Assembly: GCA_028023455.1 (NCBI GenBank)
Contig: JAQFVV010000111.1
Location: forward strand, 2,485,909 to 2,549,908
From: Epiperipatus broadwayi
Lineage: Eukaryota; Onychophora; Udeonychophora; Euonychophora; Peripatidae
Direction: 5' to 3'
DNA length: 64,000 nucleotides
Of the stretch, positions 1-12,320 are shown one piece after another. The notes beneath the pieces were generated by a model, which did not search any database, was not told the DNA's origin, and was given only the letters and a program-made list of their open reading frames with translations. How positions within the stretch are numbered: position 1 is the stretch's first letter; every line of letters begins with the position of its first letter. The translations under genes were made by a program, and so were the position numbers.

Positions 1-24
1 TTCCGGGACATCTGGTCATCCTAC
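1..24. repeat. possible hAT-type transposon terminus at the window edge
   Basis: The first bases, read on the minus strand, give ATGACCAGATGTCCCGG, which resembles terminal sequences commonly seen in hAT-superfamily elements. The rest of any element would lie outside the window, so neither the partner terminus nor a target duplication can be checked. This is a resemblance only. Confidence 0.18.
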
Positions 25-1795
25 TTATACTTGTACGTGTATTTAATAGGTTGTTTTACTTGCTTTTCTGCAAAGTGATATTCAATTCTGTAATATTAAT
101 CGTAGATAAACCACAATTATTTCATTACAAAAATTCAGTCATTTGACATCTTTTAAATGTATTACAAGATATTTACAACTCTTTAGTAAAATAATTTGAA
201 TGATTTGCAACACTTTTTTCATGGATATTTATTTAAATTGCAACATTTATGCTAATTCAAATACTTATCTGAATGATTTTTTGGTGAAAAAATTAAGTTA
301 CTATTTTTTTTTCATAAGTTTTAACAATTTCTTCCAAAAAAAAAACAAAACAAAAAACAAACAATTATGAAAATCATTATTTTAAGTATTTGGACGAAAA
401 ATATGAGTTTTCAGGGAAAATATAGTGATGATGATTTTAAATATTAAAGATAATGTTCAAGATTATTTTCTTATCTAGCAGTTATAGATAGAATAATTAC
501 TATGATTACTCAAATATCCAATAAATGCTCTGCTTTTGGGAAGAAGATTGATTTCTTCAAATTTTTTAAAGTTACGACAGGAAATCTTGGGTTAAAAAAA
601 AAAGAAACAGTGTATATTGATATATTACTTTTAATTTCAAATAAAAGTAAGCATGAATAATTAGCTTGTCATAATATCCAGGTTTTCTTATCATAACTAG
701 TTGAAGGTGTAAGGAATTGTTGATGATTCATTTGTTCAGAACAAATTGTGGGCAATAAATACTATCCAATGTAGATGTGGTTTTTTGCTGCAATCTTTAA
801 TGCAGGAAAAGTCTTTATCATTCCCGAGTGTATAGTTAAGTTGCTGACAATGGACTTTTGTTTTGTATTTTTTTTTATAGATAAATGGTAAATGGTATTA
901 AAGATGCCAGTGGTATTGGAAATAAAACATTCATCTCTTCTAGGCTTACTCATTGTAACTCACATTTTTGGAAATTTTGTCTAAGCTTCAGGCTGCAAAA
1001 GCTGTAACAGATCTTTCATGCAAAATTTATTTAATTGGTGTCATTTTTTTTTTTTTTGTCAAATGAAGGTCTTCATAGTATTCTATTATAAAAGAATTGG
1101 TCATGGCGTTTATAAATCAACATTGATAAATGTAGAAAGAGTTAATGGTGTTAGTCATTTAGATTATTTTTTTGCTAGCTTGTATGAGATGGTGAAAAGA
1201 AGCTATATAATTATCATATGAAAAGATTTACGTGATCATATTATATCACATAGTTACTGTTCAGTAGCTTTTGACTTTAGTTTTGAGTTAGAAAAACATT
1301 TCTTTTAAAAATAAATTTCACTTTAAACTCATAATAATTGATAATTTTACTTCTAAAAATTTTTCTATTGATAAAACTATGAATTTGCTATCAGTTAATT
1401 TTATATTTTATAAAACAAATATAATAATAAAATACCTACCTTATAGATTAGCTGATAGAAGTCATCGAATTTATTTGCATGTTATAAGTATTCTTGTTAA
1501 TTCTGCTGCTTGCAAAATAAAAAGTCTATATTATATATTCTTAAATTTAATTATTTTATATCAACATTAACATTTTCTTATTAAGATTATTAAGCTCTTA
1601 TTATTGAAAAGCTGAAATGGGATTATGATTTAAAAGTCTTTTTCACCAGCTGTGCTAAGCCACTATATCTCATCCTTTACAATTCATTAATAACCATTTA
1701 TTTAATATGTAAGGTATATTCTCATTTTTAAATGCTTTTATTTAACTTAAAAGTTCCGCTTATTTATATCAAATCTCATAACTGATTTTTATATT
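25..1795. other. AT-rich non-coding stretch, no gene seen
   Basis: Long A and T runs and only short chance open frames (60-70 codons of low-complexity Ile/Leu/Phe/Lys/Tyr). I see no homology signature, splice-bounded frame or structured repeat. It is probably intronic or intergenic. Confidence 0.6.
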
Positions 1796-1799
1796 ACTT

Positions 1800-2475
1800 C
1801 TGCAGAACCGATTTTCTTAAAATTTTGTGCGCATGCTTGGTTTTAATAACTCTGCAATATAACAATGCATTCTTTCATGACTGGCCAGCGTAATGGTGTT
1901 GGTGGTCTGCATTCAAATCGATTTTATAAGCTTTTAATTGTGTACAATAGATATCACTATACTTTTTTAAAGAAAATGTTTTCATTTAATTTGCGGAAGA
2001 AGAAAAAAAAAGGATGGTTGAAATCTTAATTTCTCTTTGGATTGTTCATGTAAAACTTGCCTTTTTAAACTGCTGAAATAACAGAAATGTCGTAAATGTT
2101 TCTTAAACTACCTCTGCGATTTTGTACATATATTTGATATAGATGACAGTGAAAGTTTTCATAAACAAATTTTCTTTAAATGTTGTACACATGTTTGGTT
2201 TTAATGAAAATATAATTTAATATTTCAGAGTTGTCCACCAGCCTCATAGTGTTGACAGGTCATATTTTAAATCATATCCTGATCAATTTGTTAAGTTTTT
2301 AATCTTGTTCAATAGATAATGCTATATTTTTTAAGATAACACTTTCATTTGATTTGAGGAATAAATTTTAAGGGCATTTGCAGTTATTTAAAATAGAAAG
2401 TAAAAGAAATGAAGGATTAAATTTTAATTTCCCATTGATTGTTTACATAAAATGTGTTGTTTTAAAATGCTGGTT
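1800..2475. repeat. diverged direct duplication, units about 360 bp apart
   Basis: Segments near 1800-2090 and 2150-2475 share an ordered series of matches. These include a TTGGTTTTAAT block (about 1836 and 2195), a CAATAGATA block (about 1943 and 2307), a TTTCATTTRATTTG block, and a final block with TTAATTTC followed by GGATTGTT or TGATTGTT. Divergence is substantial, so the duplication is old. A tRNA-like pair of boxes lies in the first unit near 1882-1920 (TGGCCAGCGTAATGG, then CATTCAAATCG), suggesting an old SINE within the unit. Confidence 0.55.
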
Positions 2476-2844
2476 TCATTAAAAAAAAAAAAAGTAATTT
2501 GTAAACAATTTTATTAGATATATCGCACACTAAAAAGTAAAAAGTAATATATATGAAACATAGTTTTTAAAAATTGTTTTTATCGAATTTGATAAGTAAT
2601 ATACTAAAAAGCAAAAAATAATTTTTTTTTGGATCATAACTTTGATTATTATATATACTTAAAAAAAAGTATTGGGCAGCCATAAATTAATGAATCCATG
2701 TAATACAGTTTGGATAAAACTACTCTATTAATGATTGAATTAATTTGTGGGATGCTTCGCACGTTTATTTAATGTTACATATATTTTAACTTTTCAATGG
2801 CTGACTTAAAAAGATTTAATAATCTTAAATAAAAATAAAATTTT

Positions 2845-3380
2845 GGTAATTAGTTCATAAATTTCACCGTAGATGGTGATATATTGCATAGTAATAAACT
2901 AATAGAAATTTTGGAGATATGAAAGAATACAATGTTATATTTGTAATTACTTATATAAGAATGTAAAGATGAGCTTTACAAAGTAACAATTGTAAAACAT
3001 TGATTATAAATAATATAAATTATTTTAATGAAATTGATGAATGGGGCATTAGTTCATAAATTTCACCATAGATAGTACTGTATTGCATACTAATAAACTA
3101 GTGGACATTTTGGAGATTTGAAAGAATATAATGGGAATATTTTTAAATACTTATATAAGAATATATATAGATGAGTTTACAAAGGACAATTATAAAACAT
3201 TGATTAAAAGTAATGTAGATTAATATATGAATGGAATTGATGAAATGTAGAATATGAATGGGGCATATTTTCTTTATAGAAATTTCTGAACATTTTAGAA
3301 AAGAAATGCAGTGAAAATATTTGGAAATGTTTAAATGAGTTTAGAAATAATATTGTAAAATATTGTTTGCAGATAATATA
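2845..3380. repeat. degenerate tandem repeat, about 200-215 bp unit
   Basis: TTAGTTCATAAATTTCACC occurs at about 2850 and 3049, each followed by the same series (GTAGATGG or ATAGATAG, ATTGCATA, TAATAAACTA, TTTTGGAGAT, GAAAGAATA, ACTTATATAAGAAT, AAAACATTGATTA). A weaker third unit begins near 3256 at GAATGGGGCAT and fades by about 3380. There is no coding potential. Confidence 0.65.
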
Positions 3381-4228
3381 AATTGAAAATTTGTACTTTG
3401 AGTGAAATAAGAGTTTTCATTGTCAAAACTTAATTTCAAGTACCTTAATTATGTATTGGTAGATAGAGGAAGTAGAAAAAAAGAATTAAAATTCTTGATG
3501 AAGAAGAAAAAGAATATAGTAATAATCATAATTTTATGTTGATAGACATATTTGAAAATTGAAGCATTGAAACTTAAAATAAAGGCTGATAGAGATAGAT
3601 GATAAATAAATGACACAGTTTAAAAATTATGAAAATTGGTAAATTTAAACTTTATTTCTTAAGAGTGGATAGATGTGGGGATGTTTATTTGGAATTAATA
3701 GGATTAATAAGGCAAAAATGGAGGCAAAAACATTTAAGAAAGTGTAAAAAAAAGAAGGAACAAGGTATTTAGAGAGAATGAAAAAGCTGCTAACAAACAA
3801 ATAAGAGAAAAGGATGGCAAAAGTTAAACGGGATAGCTAAGTAAAAAATATAATTGGAATAGAATCATGATGGAAATAGAGTGAACTTTTAATAAGAAAA
3901 TAACTGGAAAAATTAACGATGGGGAAGGAAGAGTTCTGAAACATTTAAAAAGGTGATTGTATTATTGAATGCATAGATAAGAGAATATGATGATAAGATA
4001 GAACTTGGAAAAATTATTGTATGGATTTGTATTTAATCTTCAGATAAAGGGGAGTTTGTGGGTGAATATGATTTATTCGAGAATTTAATTTGTGAAATGG
4101 AGTAATTAATTTAGAATTAAGTAGAGCAATAAACAGCTTTAAAAAAAAAGATAAACTTGATTTAAAATTTATTTAATATATACGTTGTTTGCTAATTAAA
4201 TTATTTCTATAATTTTTTTTTTTTTCAG
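3381..4228. other. AT/purine-rich non-coding stretch ending in a splice acceptor
   Basis: Degenerate A- and G-rich sequence without a supportable ORF. It ends in a polypyrimidine run (thirteen T, then CAG at 4226-4228), which reads as a 3' splice site for the mini-exon that follows. Confidence 0.5.
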
Positions 4229-4276
4229 AAGCAAAAAACGTCATCGCAGTACTTCTTCTGATGATCGAAGACGCCG
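4229..4276 (+). CDS. candidate 48-nt internal exon encoding an Arg/Ser-rich segment
   Basis: A strong acceptor (poly-T then CAG) and a good donor (CCG then GTAAAT at 4277) bracket 48 nt. One frame is open: the first base completes a codon, then come 15 codons reading SKKRHRSTSSDDRRR, with CG left over to start another Arg codon. The exon length is divisible by three and both flanking introns are phase 2, so it could be skipped without changing frame. Basic RS-type composition is typical of SR or SR-related splicing proteins, and it stands out from the surrounding Ile/Lys/Phe/Asn-biased noise. I cannot name the family from 16 residues. The next candidate exon, at 11170, starts in a compatible phase. 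A chance AG/GT pair is the alternative. Confidence 0.5.
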
Positions 4277-5108
4277 GTAAATGTCTGATGTGTACATATA
4301 TATACTTTTTCTTTTTTTTTTTTTATATTAAAATTTTCTTATTTTATTTTAGAATTATTTAAAATTTTTTCTTAGAGATACCAACCAAATTAAACTTAAT
4401 AAGAAAATGAAATAAAATAATTGTAATATTTTACCCCTGTTTTTGAATTTTTTTTTTTATATTTGAATATTTTATGGAAACATATAATTTTTAATCAAGA
4501 AAGATCAGAGTAAATATCCTTTTTTTTAATCATTTTGAGTTGGTTTTTTTTTTTTTTACATTTTAAATAATAATTAATATGTTAAATTTTTTATAACAAT
4601 TAAGAAAATGTTTTAAATCACCAAACCAACAGTAATATATTTGATGAATGCAGCTACATTCAAACATGCAATATTAATTATTAAATATACATCAAAAGCA
4701 ATCAATTTATGATCAAATATAAATGCCATAATTTTTTTCCTTTGATAAGCTCTCTTTGTTATTGGATTATAACTATTAGATAGAATAGTCTAGAAAATTA
4801 GGTTTTCTGGATCTCCAATGATAAAAATATTCAGGAGAAGGATAAATATTGTGAAAATTTCATAGTTCCAATCATATGTAAGAGATTTATATATTTTATT
4901 ATACTCTAATAAAAAGATTGTTCAGATTCAGATATATCCAGTAAATGCACATTATTTGATTTAACAGGTTGAGATAATATGCATTGTTTGTAATTTGTTA
5001 AAATAAAAGGGTTTCCATTATTCATTATTTGTCTTCATGCAGATTTTATGACATGTAATTGTAAAATTTTCCTACTGATTCAAAAAAATAAATCAGATTA
5101 ACACAATA
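4277..5108. other. putative intron sequence, AT-rich, no gene seen
   Basis: Follows a GTAAAT donor and contains long T runs and no supportable ORF or recognisable repeat. Confidence 0.5.
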
Positions 5109-5205
5109 TATAGGGTATATGAGCACAGATTTTCACCCAATCCACCACTCTCCACTCTATCTCATAACACTGATACACTTGAACACATATATGTTGAAAA
5201 TCAGA
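5109..5205 (+). repeat. half-arm of foldback family A
   Basis: Begins with GGGTATATGAGCACAGA and runs through CCACTCTCCACTCTATCT and ACACATATATGTTGAAAA. This matches the left arm of the palindromic element at 36907-37184 and the mirror of its right arm. Only one arm is present, so it is a truncated or solo copy. Confidence 0.7.
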
Positions 5206-5509
5206 TTAACAATATGTTGAAGATTTCAAAAATAATCATTTTCTTCTACAGAGAGAAATAAGATTGCACACACAAAAATGGAAGAAATAGATTTTACCAT
5301 CACTCTAATTTTATAGCATTTTCAAATTAAAATGCTAATGTATAAATTTAAAACATAAAAAAATAAATTAAACAGTTATTATTATTTTTTGGTCTTTAAT
5401 GAAAATTATTTAATGTTAAATTAATATTGGTTTTATTTAATAATAACTATTTATATATTTTCAGTTCTGCTATCTGTTGTAAACTTTAATAATCATTAGA
5501 TATTATATG

Positions 5510-5690
5510 ATAGAGTGCTGACTATCCAAATCTCCAGGCTAGTTTCTGTCCTGTGGATTTTGTCAATCAATAAGCCAGAAACTATTCTGAAATATAGATA
5601 GATTAGCATTGGACACAGATTTAATAATTACTACCATTTAGTTACTCAAGCTTTCAATAGCTGCTGAACTGGATTTGTTTCTAAAATTAA
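5510..5690. repeat. degraded copy of foldback MITE family B
   Basis: Contains eroded versions of family-B landmarks: CTATCCAAATCTCCAGGCTAG (cf. CATCCAATATCCCCAGACTAG elsewhere), AAGCCAGAAACTATTCTG, TAGATTAGCATTGGACACAG and ATTACTACC. No intact terminal repeats remain, so this is an old insertion. Confidence 0.45.
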
Positions 5691-6970
5691 CTGCCATTAT
5701 GTGATAATGGTTTTTTTTAATGATTTGAATAATGACACAAAAAAAGTAGAAACGAAATTTGAATGTAATGCTTATATATAAGCAAAGCTCTATAGGTTTT
5801 ACACTGAATTAGTAGCAGACATTTTTTTTTATATAAAAAAAGATATTTACCCAATTTTTTAATCTATATTGACTTCAATAATCCCTTTCACATCATACTC
5901 AATATGAGTCATCCATTTAGATGTTACTTATTCAAAATCTTAAGATGTTTGCAAACAAAGTTATTTGGCTTGAAAAGCATAATAGTAGTAAACAATGATT
6001 GTTGCAATGAGGATGATAGTGTAATTGATCTTTCTATTAAGGAAATTAATAAACAGAAACTATTCTGGGGATCAATTTGGCATAAGCATCTGCTTATTTA
6101 AATGATAGTACATGCTTTTTTGCAAGAACATTATAAGATAGATTAATGTTATTAGTGCAGATTACTTTTTTCAATATTTTTACATTATTAATCTTACCTT
6201 TCACTCTGTACTAAATCACATTTATAAATCCTACAATTGTTTCTTTTTTCCCCTTATTATTCATATCTTTGCTTCATATAAAACTTAAGCGCAAAAAAAA
6301 AAAAAAACCATTTAACACATCAGAAAGCTTTTTTCTTAAATGAAATTTTTAACTGGCTATGAATCACCTTCCTACTTTTATTAAAAAATTTGTTCAGCTA
6401 ACCAATCTTCTAATATTTTAAAGCAACATTCTGTCTTGTAACTTTGAGCATTAATAATATTCTATAACTTTTGACTATTGATTATTCAATCTTTCTTCCC
6501 ACTATCCATTTTTATTGCTTTAGTTTGTATTTATTTTGTTCACATATTCCTACAAATTCCATCAATTCTACATGTTGAGTTCATTCTCTATCTACTAGTA
6601 CTGGCATATTGTCAGCAAATTTATTTACAATCAACTTTTTTTGCATTCTTATACTAATTTAATCCTTATCAAAACAAATTATTAAACAGAATATATAAAA
6701 CATTTCTGCCTTATATTTCTTTTTTTATTTATATGTAAAATTACTGATAAGTCATGTAAATATTCTTCAATTCTCTATGCAGTTTAATGTAATAGTAGAT
6801 TAATAAATTTGAGAGATAATAATTACTGAATTGAAGTTCACCTTGTCATTTTTAGTATTCAGATATCAGGCGATCTTTGGGAAACTCACTATTTGATTAT
6901 CTTTATATTCTTTGATTTATATTTTATGTTTAAAACTTTATTTTTCAAAATACCATTTCAAGATCCATGA
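5691..6970. other. AT-rich non-coding stretch, no gene seen
   Basis: Only short chance frames, including a 65-codon one at 5904-6101 of low-complexity composition with no family resemblance. No RNA gene or structured repeat was found. Confidence 0.55.
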
Positions 6971-7071
6971 AACAGATCTCTATACACCCGGGTCTCGTTT
7001 TATGCGGATTTTTAAAATGCGATTCATGTTTCTTCTTAATATCTTTGTATGCTGTTTTCTTTTATGTGATA

Positions 7072-7199
7072 AAATTATTAGATCATATGTCTAGCTCCGA
7101 TAATGCACTATTACTTTAAATATTATAAATTTCGCGCACTCACACTTCATATTTAAAGTAATAGCACATTATCGGAGTTCGACTTCCATCTAATAATTT
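7072..7199. mobile_element. hairpin MITE, ~51-bp inverted arms, nested in the Tigger-like element
   Basis: The arms at 7072-7123 and 7149-7199 are inverted copies (AAATTATTAGAT at the outer ends, then CTCCGATAATG and ACTTTAAATAT inwards), separated by about 25 bp. Target duplication is not clear. The sequence would form a strong hairpin. Confidence 0.7.
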
Positions 7200-7743
7200 C
7201 AATATTTTCAGCGCTTTATAATATGACTGTAATAGATTTTATGCTATAAAGAAGTACATAATTCACTTAAAATCAATTTCCCCATTTTATATATATATAT
7301 ACATTAAATTTTACAAGATTATAATGTAAATCTGCTCAAACGTTATAGATGCCTATACTATGCATGTTGTTATTTTTTCATTTTAAATCATTCTATTTTT
7401 GCTTTTTAAAAAAAGAGTACTTGCATTCAATTAATCATTTAGTGTCCACATGTTTATTTTTAAAAGTTGAGTAACAGCAGTTGGCACAATTAAATTTGAC
7501 AATTAAAAATTAAAATCTGATTTTTAATTGTAATTAACAATTTAAAAATTACGTAACGTGATCTGAAATTAATGTGATGTGAAACAATGAAATTTGATTT
7601 TTAAACAGAATTGAAAATTAAAGACAAAAATAAGAATTTAATTTTTAATTGTTAGTTTTAATTAAATTTTGCCCAACAGTGGTGAGTAGGTGTCATTTTA
7701 TTATCATAAGTCTAAGTTCTTATTTTTATTTTAAACTTTTAGT

Positions 7744-7860
7744 TCTTTGGAAACAAAAATTTCAATTTTAGATCGCTTAGCGAAATGGAAGAATCAACAG
7801 CGATTGGAAAACATTTATAAGAGCAATTAAAAAAAATGAAGTTGGTGCTAGTTGTATTTC
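7744..7860 (+). pseudogene. relic of pogo/CENP-B-type transposase N-terminal DNA-binding domain
   Basis: The frame reads SSLETKISILDRLAKW, then QQRLENIYKSN and a stop. A +1 shift gives RAIKKNEV. The order of an ILDRLAKG-like helix, Q.L...Y, and an I.KN(E/D) block matches the N-terminal psq/CENP-B helix-turn-helix of pogo and Tigger transposases. It is frameshifted and truncated, and its place between Tigger-like inverted repeats agrees with the call. It bound the element's own ends in its active ancestor (family knowledge). Confidence 0.65.
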
Positions 7861-8271
7861 CTCTTGAGAAAGAATATGATGTCTTACCAGTTCACAAATG
7901 AACTTGCATATTGTCAAATAGCGATAGTGATTAAAATACTGTACATGTATGAAAAAATGAAAAATACTGTAAATTACGCATAAAAATGTATTGTTTTGAA
8001 TAAAATTAAATACTGTAGTTAATAAAAAAAGTTTGTCTTGTATCAAATTTTTTCAAATTTGAAATTTTTTATTAGTCATATTTTATTTTATTTTTTTTTT
8101 ATCCCAAATTTTAAAGTAATTTTACATTGTTGCTTTGTTTTTATGCGATTTTTGAAAATTACTGTACGTATCCCCCATTTTTCAAGGTAAGTTAAGTCTA
8201 TTTTTGTACTATTTTTTTTGTGCACATTTTCTGAGGAACCTATCTACTGCATAAAACGAGACCCAAGTGTA

Positions 8272-11169
8272 TATCATTCAACGTTTTACAAATAATTCTT
8301 ATTACTCCATTTGTATTTTGCCTTCTTTCTTTTCTAAATGTAAACTTATATAGAAATGTTTAATCTATTGGAAATTGATGTATTTACAGTAACCTCAACA
8401 GTATATTAACTGCATTGTGGCATTAAGCTAATTCTAAAATCCACATTTCATTATATTTCATTGCTTTTCTATAATGAATCCTAATTGTTGAAAAATAATT
8501 TCCATCTATTCTCCTTAGTCATATGGTTATGAAACAATTAATTTGTCCACAGTTCTTAAGAATTAAACTAAAGTTTCATCAATTTTTTGTAATCAAACTA
8601 TGTTTTATCTCAGTTGAAAAGCATTCTTTTGTAATTATTGCATAACTTATTTTATTCTGCGATTTCCAATGTTTGTTATAATTAATTTTACTATGTGTTA
8701 TTATATTTAACAACTTTATTTTGTATATTGTCTTTTATTTACAAATAATGTGTTTCTTCTAAAATGAGATATCCTAGTATATTCTTTTGCCTAAAAAAAT
8801 CAATTTATGGGGTCTTGTTATGTGGTGGTTAATAGATTTACCTACTAGAGCCATAATCTGAATGGAGTTTAAATAAGTTCTGCAAGTAGGTGAAAATTTT
8901 TAAACACTTTTTTTAACAAGTGTCCAGTTTATAACCAACACAACCATCTAATATTAGTTGAAAAATGGATTTCTATTCTTAGTTAAAGAATGTAGATCTA
9001 AAGACAGACTGTGTTTATTTTATACACTGTTGCAAAGAATAATGCTTATCTTTACTTGTGATGAAAGAAAGACATGCCTATTGACACTGAATCCGTATTA
9101 TCTTTTAATTTAATATGCTAAAAACTGTTAAAAGTTTTGCGATAATGAAAAAGGCAATGCTTTATTTAATGTTAGTATTTATTGCAATGATTTTTTTTTT
9201 TTTGTATGCTTATATGTACTATAAAGGCCTATAGCTGTAGTAGTAATGCATCTGACTGCCATTTCCATGACTTGGATTTGAATATAGATCGGACTGAATT
9301 CATTTTTGTAATAAAAAAATAATATGGTTTTTGTTTTTAACCTGATGATTTAAGTTTCTGGCAGTAGAAAGTTTAATGCATTACAGTAGTAAAGGTCACA
9401 GTTTTTCTCTATTTATTATTATCAGTTAATGCTTGAAAATATATCCAAGATCTTTCTTCAGATTCAATTCTAAATCAACTTTTGTTATCACCCTTGCATA
9501 AGACAAAACTCTCAATGTTGATATATTAAATTCAAATTTCTCGGGTTTTTTTCTCGGGTAGCGAGCTCATGACCAATCTATGTAACTGACCTATGGGTAT
9601 GAATACCTTGCTATTCTTAAAGAATAAAGCTAAAGATGGAGAGCTGCTCAAATCTCTTACTGTTTGATAATTGGTTATCAGAAGAATTGGGTGGCTGTTT
9701 GAAGACTTTGGCTTGCTTTGAACTATTTAAAGTATATTTTATTTTATTGGAATATATGAATTACATTATGGTGACGTCTTTATTTGAGAAAAGAGTGGGA
9801 GTCTGACATCCTTTTTTTAAAAGTATGAAGTTATTATACTTTCTTAAATTACATTACTTTATACATCCTACCATAATGTGAATTTCCTTTATGTGTCTAA
9901 AAACATTTTTATGTAATCATTCTGAATTAAATAATTATTTATTTTGAATTAAAAAAAAAATTACTTATAAAGATGAGGCTCAAAAATATTTTAACAGTTC
10001 TAGTATTATATATGCCATATCATTTCTGAGTAAAACAGTTTCATGTAATTAAATAATAATCAAAAAAGATCACTTAATTATCAATATTAGTTTATGTTTG
10101 CTTGCCGATTTATTAGAGTTTATTCTTGCTTCTCAGTATTTGAATTATTTTAGAAACTTTATGTTTAAATAGCAACTTGTATGATTTTTGTTCAGCAAAT
10201 ATGATACTCATCATATTGATAGAAAAGATTTTATAAGTAAGGAATAAGGAACCCAATGATTATTTGATAAATTTAGAGTAATTTCCTTTTATTTTTTGAT
10301 AAAAGTTAAATCTTGGGCGCTATAGAAGTAGGAATTGTGTTCACTGTGACAAAAGCTATATCATGTTAGATTTGTTTTTTTTTAGTTCTATAATCTGGCT
10401 ATAAGTCACTCAGATATCTTGAAGCCTTTATCTTTCATTTATGAAGAGCCAAATACTCATTTTACAATTATTTTGATATCTAATTAACTTGATCATAGTC
10501 TTCCTATTTTCAGTTACCTAAACATTCTTCATTTTTATCCGAGTGAGTGTGCTAATCATCATACCATCTTCTGATAAATGTTATAAATTTTAGAAAAATG
10601 ATTAACAACTATCTAAAACTGAAAATGAGCATCCATTCACTATAACTACAACTTGCTAAGTGACCAAGACAAGCCTTGAGGTTTATTTGAGCTTACTATA
10701 AATTATAATAATTATCAATTTACTGACTGTAATGTGTAATTTTAGATTTTACACTATTGAAAAGAGATATTTTTTTGACCCTCTAGCTTGTTTTCTACTG
10801 TTTAGATATGGTTTGATTGCCCAATTAAACTATAATTTTGCAGATACCTCAGATTTGAAATGTTACAAAAATAATGATAAAATCCTTTTCATCAGTATTA
10901 ATAATTCTATATTTTCTTTCACTTATTTTTAATTTTTTGTTAGATAAAATAACCAATAGTTATTTTCATTCTCCTCACTTTAACATAATGTAAGAAAAGT
11001 TCATGGTTTCTTTGAAGAAAAATAAAATGAAGGATATTGCAAAGTTTGTAATCGAGAATTATCTGATTTAATATCATTTAATCTTCTGTATTAAGGTAAT
11101 CTAAAGCAGTTATTATGGCAAAAGATTGTGTTAACATCCTTTAAATTGCCCACTTATGCTCTTTTACAG
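8272..11169. other. AT-rich stretch with weak tRNA-like relics, no gene seen
   Basis: No supportable ORF. A tRNA-like pair near 9232-9290 (TAGCTGTAGTAGTAATGC, later GGATTTGAATA) may be an old SINE. A similar weak unit near 8825-8880 is less convincing. The stretch ends at a TGCTCTTTTACAG acceptor-like site. Confidence 0.45.
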
Positions 11170-11215
11170 TAACAGTGAAGAAGAAAGCAGTGAACATCTA
11201 TCCAAATATCACATG
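11170..11215 (+). CDS. candidate short exon with Ser/Glu-rich segment
   Basis: Preceded by TGCTCTTTTACAG. In the phase left by the 4229-4276 exon (CG + T = Arg), the frame reads NSEEESSEHLSKYHM. A donor-like GTGTTT follows at 11216 but is weak. Otherwise the frame stays open another 12 codons to a TAG at 11252-11254, so this could be a terminal exon. The NSEEESSE composition suits a phospho-acceptor or RS-type protein, and the compatible phase supports linkage to the RS mini-exon. The evidence is short and circumstantial. Confidence 0.3.
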
Positions 11216-12300
11216 GTGTTTCTCATGTTTGTTTTACTCTATAGCAAGGTTTAGCTATCTGAAAGAAAAATTACACTTTTAAAAATCTTTGAAATTTATT
11301 CAACCTGGATTTGAATCCCAATCATAAGGCTTGGCAGGCAGATGTAGTATTTTTCAAAAGTAGTAGTATTCAACCTTTTTGGTCATGTTCCTTCAATTAT
11401 ATTTGTTTATCACCAGTTCATTTATACATAATTCAAAGAATTCAATTTATATATAAGGATAAGCATCTAAAATAAATTACATGTAAGTCTAATATTTTTT
11501 AATTAAGTTAAAAGCTGAAAGGAAGTTGCTAAGAGATTAAATTTTAAAAAATATGTGCAATATATATTTTACCTCAGATAATTTTATTATTTTTTAATGT
11601 TCTTAATTTATTTAAAACAATAAAAAATAAAAAACTTCTATAGTGCATTAGCTAATTTTTTTTCATGTACTCAATAGATGTTTTCTCATACTAGTAAGAA
11701 TAGGCATATCGTGAGTTTAATATAATTTTTCTTAAGTAGAGGTAAGTAACTTTTATACCAAGAAGAGCAACTAGAGATTCCTGACTCCGTTTAAGGAGAA
11801 GTCACAGTACATCACATCAGCAATGGGAATGGCCGACATGGCAAGAAGCACTACCTTTATTTTGCAGAATGGGCAGGGAAATTCACAGCTTCTCTACTCA
11901 TCCTGAAAAATTACCTAATTCTATTTTCAAAATTAAGCATTTGATATATATATATACTTACTGATTTATTTGAATGACCTTGGCATCCAGTGGTATGCCT
12001 GCAATCTGATATTTGAATCTGGGTAAAATGAAATTCTTTTCAAGAGACAGAATATCTTTCAGGTGCTAAGTCAAGCTACCATTTAATATTGAATAGTAAA
12101 TGAATAGCCAAAGGGTAAACAAAAATGGAGAAATGCTCATACCCTCTCTACCCAGAAAAGTTGGATAGTAAATTTTCCCCTTGACTGTACTTCTAGGAAT
12201 ATATGTTTGAGAGACTTGTTCTGGAGTGGGTTATTTATTAAATAAAAGGCAATTTTAGCATAGTTTTTTTTTTTTACTGATTTCATAATTTGTTAATAGT
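11216..12300. other. non-coding stretch with SINE-like relics
   Basis: Two tRNA-like fragments are visible: 11300-11345 on the minus strand (CTGCCTGCCAAGC, then GGGATTCAAATCC) and 11977-12022 on the plus strand (TGGCATCCAGTGGTATGCC, then ATTTGAATCTGGG). Both have a plausible A-box/B-box order but no tail or duplicated flanks. A slightly GC-richer patch near 11760-11900 was not identified. Confidence 0.35.
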
Positions 12301-12320
12301 GTTAAAATCTCACTGTTAAC

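Larger units (their letters stand above)
6983..8271 (+). mobile_element. decayed pogo/Tigger-like DNA transposon with terminal inverted repeats
   Basis: The ends TACACCCGGGTCTCGTTTTA (6983 on) and the complement of TAAAACGAGACCCAAGTGTA (8252-8271) form ~23-bp inverted repeats with two mismatches. Each is flanked by TA, as expected for Tc1/mariner-superfamily insertion. A terminus with CTCGTTTTATGC, and an inner mirror with GAGGAACCTATCTACTGC, recalls Tigger-type ends. An internal relic of a CENP-B/pogo helix-turn-helix is present near 7744-7860. At about 1.29 kb, most of the DDE catalytic region is missing, so it cannot be autonomous. A separate hairpin element sits inside it at 7072-7199. 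Confidence 0.75.

Noticed and set aside
8817-8880. Possible SINE
   Set aside because: A-box-like sequence is loose and no B box or tail was found.
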